The notes under the pieces were generated by a model. It was not told the DNA's origin. It did not search any database and saw only the letters and a program-made list of their open reading frames with translations. A DNA stretch of 64,000 nucleotides, from assembly GCA_020631735.1 (NCBI GenBank), contig CM036201.1, positions 79,026,502 to 79,090,501 of the forward strand, in the 5' to 3' direction. This DNA is from Saccharum officinarum (lineage: Eukaryota; Streptophyta; Magnoliopsida; Poales; Poaceae). Shown here piece after piece: positions 58,458-64,000 of the stretch (positions are counted from its first letter, which is position 1; the number at the start of each line of letters is the position of its first letter). A program made the position numbers and the translations under genes.

Positions 58458-59919
58458 GTTGACAGTAGTTAACAACCATATTTAGCCGTCAATAAAACAT
58501 GTATAAGGGCACATATGAGAGCACCAACAAAGGTTTAGGGTTTAAACTGACAAATTCTACGAGTTTTGGTAAATCTGTGATCTTTGTAGGATTATTTTAG
58601 AAAACCATCAAGGGGGACCTATTTGTCAAATGAAATCAAGGAATTATTCTACGGCATATGCATGGACATGTTCTAGAGGACACCAGAGGACACCACGCCG
58701 AGGTGGGGCTCGAGAGGCCGCCAGGAGGACCAGCTGGCCCCACCCCCATGCTGGCCAGCACCCCCTAGTGCCTCTTCACCTCCATCTTCTGGAATATTCC
58801 TCCACCGCCTCTTAGGGTTGCATCCACATCGTTCCTTAAGTTGGTTTGATTCACAGGCTCACGTTGGACCCTCTGGGCTATATAAGGAGACCTCAACCTC
58901 CCTCTCTGAGGCATAAGTCATTTAGAGAAGACAGAAACCCTAATCATTCTCAGATCTCCTTTAGTTTTTAGGGCATAACTAGTTATGCTAGGTCTAGAGG
59001 AAGGCAAGCAGATCTTCGCTTGTATTCCTGACATTGTCAAGAGCTTGGTTTGGTATAATTCTTGTACCGCTCTCGCCTTTGTATCTTCATTATTTTTATA
59101 CGCTTTGGTATAATTTTATGACATTCATATTTATATTCATCTTATTTATGTTCTTGGTTGCAATGTTCATAGTCTACTTTGGTTATATGCTTAGTATAGT
59201 TGGGTTATCATCATATTTATGCTTAAGTTCGTATATCATTCACCCCAATATTCACAGGGTGGGTGGTAGAGACCATGTAAGCGTGGTGCTTATATGCTAT
59301 TTACCTGCGAATACACTCTATATTTCGGGTCATGTGGTAGATTGCGTATGTGACACTTCCATTGAGTCCTTTGTAGTATACTTCCCGAATATAGATCATA
59401 GAAGTAGGGCTTGGTTACGAAGGAAGGGAGATGTTTTTGTACTCAAACTTTCCTAAGTAATGCTCCTGATGTGTAGATACGATGATGATCTTAACCATGA
59501 TTACTAGGTGTAATTGCACTAATCAACGTATGCTTTGACTTATAATTAAGGATGACTTAGGAATTATTTCTCTAATATTTTAACTTGACCATGTAATACC
59601 ATAGATTAGAGTGCTCTGAGTGATTTATCATTAATCAAAACCTATCATATACATATTTTATCTTATGACTTACCCCTGTTGTGAGTAGGATTGTGGTTAT
59701 GGTTTACTTCTCCATTAATAGTATAAGTTATCAATATATATCCTGCCAGACCTTCCCTATGATAAAATATAAATCTCTATGGTAAAATATAAATAACAAT
59801 ACCTGAAATACTCTCGGGTGAAGTGCCACAATGGTATATTATCTGTGCGCTTACGAATTTTTTATTGTTGATATAATCTTTCTTCAGTTACAAGTGCCAT
59901 GTTAATAAATATCAACAAC
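58458..59919 (+). repeat. 3' LTR of the noncoding LTR element
   Basis: 1462 bases, followed by ACGAG. Much closer to the left-arm LTR at 13015-14474 than to its own 5' partner. Confidence 0.9.
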
Positions 59920-59924
59920 GAGAC
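59920..59924. repeat. Target-site duplication, right (ACGAG)
   Basis: ACGAG directly after the 3' LTR. Confidence 0.88.
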
Positions 59925-60384
59925 GCCGGTAGCACGCTGCGCGACGTGCGGACGGTGTGAGACATGGGCGGGTGTGCGTGGCACGAGGCGCGGGTGGTGC
60001 GAGACGGGTCCAGTGTGACCGTGCGAGGCGTGAGGTGTAGGGGCATAGGGCGCAAGGCGGGATGCGCAGGGCGCGCGGCGAGCGGCGCGGGGTGCACGCG
60101 GCCTGAGGCGCGTCCGGTGCGACCGTGCGATGCACGAGGTGTAGTGCGCATGGCACAAGGCGGAAAGGCGAGGCGGGTCCATCCTGTCCGTCCGGATGTC
60201 GTGACAGGGGCATTATCGCTTCACATAATGTTGGATCATAGAAAATATGGGCACTGCTTTAACACATTGTGCTTCAGCACATTACGCTCTGGCACATTAC
60301 GTAGATATAGAGGTAGTAGATGTTTGTTCATGATGAGTAGACGGTCTATGCTTGGACTACCGTACCCTTTGCTCTGATGTCTGA
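59925..60384. repeat. Composite repeat, second part, GC-rich
   Basis: Continuation of the composite repeat beyond the LTR insertion, G-rich with repeated GTGCGA/GGCGCG words; the inverted partner of 12548-13009. Long frames here are identical in both arms because the arms are copies, not because they are conserved proteins. Confidence 0.6.
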
Positions 60385-61071
60385 TCTCATCCTATAACTG
60401 ACGGGAAGCTCTGCATCAGCTGCAAGTACCCCTCGGTCAACGCCACCTTCTTAAAAATTTTATCCACCATCACGAAGTCGATGCATTTCTTCTTCAACTT
60501 CGCCAGTTGTGCGTGTCAGCGCAACCTAGTGTTGCCGCCACAGTCTCCACCAACACACACGATCCCACAGCTTCTGTGCACACATGAGCTTCAGCCTGTC
60601 CAGGTGGTACATGTTTGCCGCTGCAAGCAAATCCTAAAGCAACTCGGTGGTCAAAGAATAGTTGCTGATCTCGCTGCCGTCACCAATGGACAGCGCGTTA
60701 GAGTACATGAACCGCAGTAGGATTCGGAACGTCGCCGCTGGGTGGACGCCATGCAGAGTGATGCGGTACATGCTAGCATCTGCCATGGTGCCCAAGAGCT
60801 GCGCTCTAAACACCGGCGAGTGCGTGGCGAGGACGGCCCGGTGCGCGCGGAACATCTCGCCGCCCACCGAGAGAAACGTCCGACGAGCCGTCTTCGTCGG
60901 CGCAGTCCAGGTCCAGCAGGCGGCCGAGATGTCTCCCCAGGTCCGAGGTAGGCATAGAGATGCAGTCGTCGTCCACGTCCAGGGCTACGATTCCACATAA
61001 AATGTCACGCAGCCGTCGACGAGGTAGCCAGATTCGACGTTGCTTTACTTCATGAACTTGAACCACCCTAT
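60385..61071 (-). pseudogene. MATH-BTB (BPM-type) pseudogene, right-arm copy
   Basis: Inverted partner of 11850-12547 with the same stops and frameshifts, so decay came before the duplication or allele split. One difference is a 3-base deletion removing a codon after GGE in the BTB start (GGEMFRAHRAVL instead of GGETMFRAHRAVL). Confidence 0.85.
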
Positions 61072-62254
61072 GAACGCTGCATCGGAAGTTGTGTGGGTGA
61101 CATGGCTTTTGTGCATTTGGCATGGGACAATGACGGCGCGCCTCCGACACTCCGGCGGGCCCTAGCTCCCGAGAAAGTTAGGGGTATTCTAGTACATCTG
61201 GAGATAGGTATGAAGTTGTTAGCCAGTGGATGTAAATTATGTTGAGCTAATCACTAGTTAACTAATCACTGGTTCTAGCTAATCAGTGGTCCTAGTTAGA
61301 TACACATAGGGTCTTATGAGTCGCGGCTCTGAGGGCCGCCACCACCACCACTGCCCCCGTCTCCATCACCGCCGGTCCTCCTCTCTCCCCTTCCGGCATA
61401 TCACCGAGGCCGGAGGGAGTGGAGATCCATCATTTTTAATAATTTTTTTTTCAGTAGATCGAGTCTTTAGGGTTAGGGTCTCTCTATGCTAAGTATCTTG
61501 TTTTTGGGGATTTATTTTCTCCTTCTCTCCGGCGACGGCGAGAGGACAGGGTGGAATCGTTTTTTCCATGCCGGCTCTGTTGAAGATGATGGCGACAACT
61601 ACGGCGTCAGCATCCTCACCGGTACGATGACATGGAGACTTTTATTTCCGAACAGCGATATCAAGGCGGAGATGGTGTGACCGCCATGAAATATTTTTTT
61701 CTGGTCTCTTCTCTGTTTTATTTATTGTGGTTAGATCTAGTCACGATGAAGGATTAGAGAGAATAAGTTTCAGGTCAGTCTTTCTTATTCTTCGGTGGCG
61801 GAAAGAAGAAGAAGGAAGACACCAAAAAGAAGAAATTTCTCAACTCCATCTACATGAATGTTGGCCGTCGTTCGTTGGGTATCTGTTCTCATGCCTTTTG
61901 CCGAGTGTTTGCCTGTACGGTTATCCATACTATAGAGCATCGTGTAGGATTGATTTTGAGATCTGGAGCTATTCACAGCGTGGGTGAAATTTAGATGAAA
62001 ATTAATTTCTGAATATTTGTGTAATCCAGAGTGCTTATAATGTGTTGATCTACTCAGCTATTATCTAATTTAATTCTTCTTTCATCGAAAAAAGCTAATC
62101 AGTGGTCCTAGTTTATTCAAACATGGCCTAATAGCGTAGTTTAAAATAGGTAAATCATAGTGACGTTTTGTAAATATCTACGTGCGTTTCAATTAATCCT
62201 TTGCCGGTGCAGCGGCGTTGGGCCTGACAGTCACAAGCTCGGTCACCGAAATAA
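61072..62254. other. Intergenic, inverted partner of 10679-11849
   Basis: No gene recognised. The frames at 61486-61680 and 61727-61987 are not family-like and are not preserved in the other arm. Confidence 0.4.
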
Positions 62255-62855
62255 GGGGGTGTTTGGTTTGAGGTGTTAAATTTTAGCCAGTGTTATATCG
62301 GATGTTGACTGAGCTTGATCATGGGGTGTTCGGATACTAATAAAAAAACAAATTACATAATCCACCACTAAACCGCGAGACGAATTTATTAAGCATAATT
62401 AATCTATCATTAGCAACTATTTTTTACTGTAGGAATTATTGTTAATCATGGATTAATTAGGCTTAAAAATCATCTCGCAAATTATCCTCACCCTATATTT
62501 TTAGTTTTGTAAATAGTCTATATTTGATACTCCATGCATGTGTTCAAAGATTCGATATGATGGGAACTAAAATTTACTCCCTCCATCCTAAATTATAAGG
62601 CATTCCAAGAATCTTGGAGAGTTAAAGATCTCAAGTTTAACGAAATTTATATAATAAGATAATAATATTTATGACACCAATTAAGTATCATTAGATTCTT
62701 CATTAATTATATTTTCATAGTATAACTATTTAATGTTATAACTTTTTATAATTTTCTATATAATTTTGGTTAAACTTAAGATGCTTTGACTCTTCAAAAT
62801 TCTTGAAATGCCTTAATTTGGAATGGAGGGAGCAGTTGCCTAGCCAAATACCCCT
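62255..62855. mobile_element. Tourist-like MITE with nested Stowaway (right arm)
   Basis: Begins GGGGGTGTTTGGTTTGAGGT after TAA and ends GCCAAATACCCCT. The nested Stowaway is at 62577-62832. A short extra stretch near 62860-62890 (with an A11 run) repeats CCCCTAAAG and is absent from the left arm. Confidence 0.68.
62577..62832. mobile_element. Stowaway MITE (right arm)
   Basis: CTCCCTCCATCCTAAATTAT at the left and, reversed at the right, CTCCCTCCATTCCAAATTAA; TA precedes it at 62575-62576. Partner of 10109-10367. Confidence 0.8.
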
Positions 62856-63090
62856 AAAGTTTCGTCGCAAAAAAAAAAACACCCCCTAAAGTTCTTGGAT
62901 CACACATTTCCAGCGGGTAAACCCCGGATTTAGCACAAAACCGTGTGACGGCGCCGGTAGTTAATCACCTCCTACACGTGGCCCCTAAACCCCCCACGCA
63001 CACCATTTCTAAACCTCTTTCACAAGTCGCAACAGTTCTACTTCCTCCGCAAACCGCCGCACCAGTCGCCGGACCCCGCCGCCGGCCGCG

Positions 63091-64000
63091 ATGGGTAGCA
63101 GGGTGGCCGCGGCGCTGCTCCGGCGGGGCAGGGACCAGGCATCAGCCCTGCTGACGCCTCGTCTGCCGAGGAACGCCCCTGCTCCGGCCCCAGCGCCTAG
63201 GGTTGGATCCGCCTCCTCCTCCTGTGGCGGCGGCGGAAGCTGCCTCGTCCCGCCGAGGCCGGGGCCAGCGGGGCCTTCTCTCCCGCTTCCCGGTTCGGCT
63301 CCTTCCACGCCTTCCGATCCCAAGCTCCCAAGGTTAGCGGGCCTCTCCTCCCCTTTGAGTAAATGTCGATGCCATCATTTTGGAGGAATTGCCAGACCTT
63401 CTGTAATTGGACCGCTTTCGACGGAAATGGCTCGGGGCAGTCACTGTATGTAGGGTAAATCCCTTTTGTTTTCGACTAACATATGACCATTTTGGGGTGA
63501 GAAGCTTGTCTGATTGATATAGCGAATTAGCAATATTGAATCTTGGCTGTATCTGTCTTCCGAGTTTTAGATACGATGGTGCTTCAGTTGCAGAAATTAA
63601 TCTCTGCAGGGCGAAATGTTAAATAGACAATGGTGTTTCAGTTGCAGAAATTACTACAAAAATGTAAATAATTGTTTTTTTGCATATGTGAAATTCACAC
63701 ATCAGTACTTCATAGTCCATTTATTAAAATTTTTAGAAAAATATTGGTATGCATTGCAATATACCATTCATTACTTCACCTTGGCATGCTAAGGAATTCT
63801 CTAAACTACAGCTGATTCATATGTTTGTTTCATTTTAGACCGTATTTGGCCAATGCACAAGGAGAATGTCAACTACCGCAGCAGCACTGAACTCAGCTGC
63901 GACCAATGGAGCAGCAAATTCAGGATTGAAGCTACTTGTTACGAAAGGGCCTCAAGCACAGAAGGCGGTCGGGATATGGCTCTTTGGGTGTGCTGCCTGG
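63091..64000 (+). CDS. COX15: Second COX15 copy, 5' part, frameshifted exon 1, runs off the window
   Basis: Exon 1 spans 63091-63332 and exon 2 starts at 63839 after TTTTAG and continues past the window end. Residues 1-60 match the left copy apart from a Thr/Ala change in the APAPAP stretch. A G run near 63269-63273 has four G instead of five, which shifts the frame so that the normal exon 1 end ([13 protein letters not shown]) is read as [13 protein letters not shown]. Exon 2 is otherwise unchanged ([20 protein letters not shown] onward). With the frameshift it would not make full-length heme A synthase; a base-calling error or haplotype artefact is an equal explanation. Confidence 0.88.

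Larger units (their letters stand above)
51309..59919 (+). mobile_element. Complete noncoding LTR element (LARD-like, Gypsy-type primer site)
   Basis: 8.6 kb with LTRs at 51309-52791 and 58458-59919, target duplication ACGAG, primer site TGGCGCCGTTGCCAGGGAAG from 52800, and a purine-rich tract AAGCTCAGGGGAGCTT before the 3' LTR. The primer site is of the type seen in Gypsy lineages of grasses. The 5.7-kb interior holds no gag, protease, integrase or reverse transcriptase motif in any frame, so it is a large retrotransposon derivative needing proteins in trans. The two LTRs differ at many positions (roughly one in ten over the first 300 bases by eye), so the insertion is old. It crosses the end of the inverted arm at 54264. 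Confidence 0.92.
54264..64000. repeat. Right arm of the large inverted duplication
   Basis: Reverse complement of 8975-18660 with scattered substitutions and small indels, for example 3 bases in the MATH-BTB remnant, about 30 extra bases near 62860, and one base in COX15 exon 1. The arm continues past the window end. Confidence 0.95.

Noticed and set aside
59034..59456. 140-residue frame, with a relative at 51884-52255
   Set aside because: It lies inside the LTRs of the noncoding element; its pieces differ in length and frame between LTR copies, and it has no known domain.

Overview
The window is nuclear DNA of a flowering plant, almost certainly a grass. Its genes have many short exons with GT-AG introns, it is dense with Stowaway- and Tourist-type MITEs typical of grasses, and it carries Copia, Gypsy-like and RTE retrotransposons. 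The species cannot be named from the sequence; a panicoid/andropogonoid grass is plausible. A run of exactly 100 N (18661-18760) shows that two contigs were joined here without sequence.

Three host genes can be supported. (1) A small intronless gene on the minus strand (1273-1515) encodes an 80-residue secreted-peptide precursor of PIP/CEP-like design. (2) COX15, heme A synthase of the mitochondrial inner membrane, lies on the minus strand (5697-9889) with seven exons and 481 codons, fully open. (3) A SIP1/raffinose-synthase-family glycoside hydrolase (GH36) lies on the plus strand (28862-32975) with 13 exons. Its reading frame is complete except for one missing base in a G run in exon 8. A decayed fragment of the same family lies at 49.3 kb. 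Two copies of a MATH-BTB pseudogene are also present.

The dominant feature is a large inverted duplication. About 9.7 kb at 8975-18660 reappears in reverse complement at 54264-64000, and both arms run to an edge: the left arm stops exactly at the N gap and the right arm runs off the window. Each arm carries the start of COX15, the same nested MITEs, the same MATH-BTB pseudogene and the 3' part of the same retrotransposon. Only the right side has that element whole (51309-59919, with an ACGAG target duplication). The match ends at a contig edge and the arms differ by scattered substitutions and small indels. Misplaced allelic or haplotype sequence is therefore at least as likely as a real palindrome.

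Layout: 1-5.7 kb repeats, MITEs and the peptide gene; 5.7-9.9 kb COX15; 10-18.7 kb left arm; 18.8-28.6 kb MITE-rich intergenic DNA with a tRNA-Ile relic, a pyrimidine tract and a minisatellite; 28.6-33.1 kb the GH36 gene; 33.1-39.1 kb a decayed Copia element with near-identical LTRs; 39.2-44.6 kb a second Copia element with a hAT MITE inside; 45.7-48.8 kb an RTE LINE; 49.3 kb the GH36 fragment; 50.2-60.4 kb a composite repeat split by an 8.6-kb noncoding LTR element; 60.4-64 kb the rest of the right arm. No CRISPR, operon or other bacterial feature is present. I found no clearly new biological system. The strongest leads are the inverted arms at the gap, the nested transposon history behind the GH36 gene and the peptide gene.
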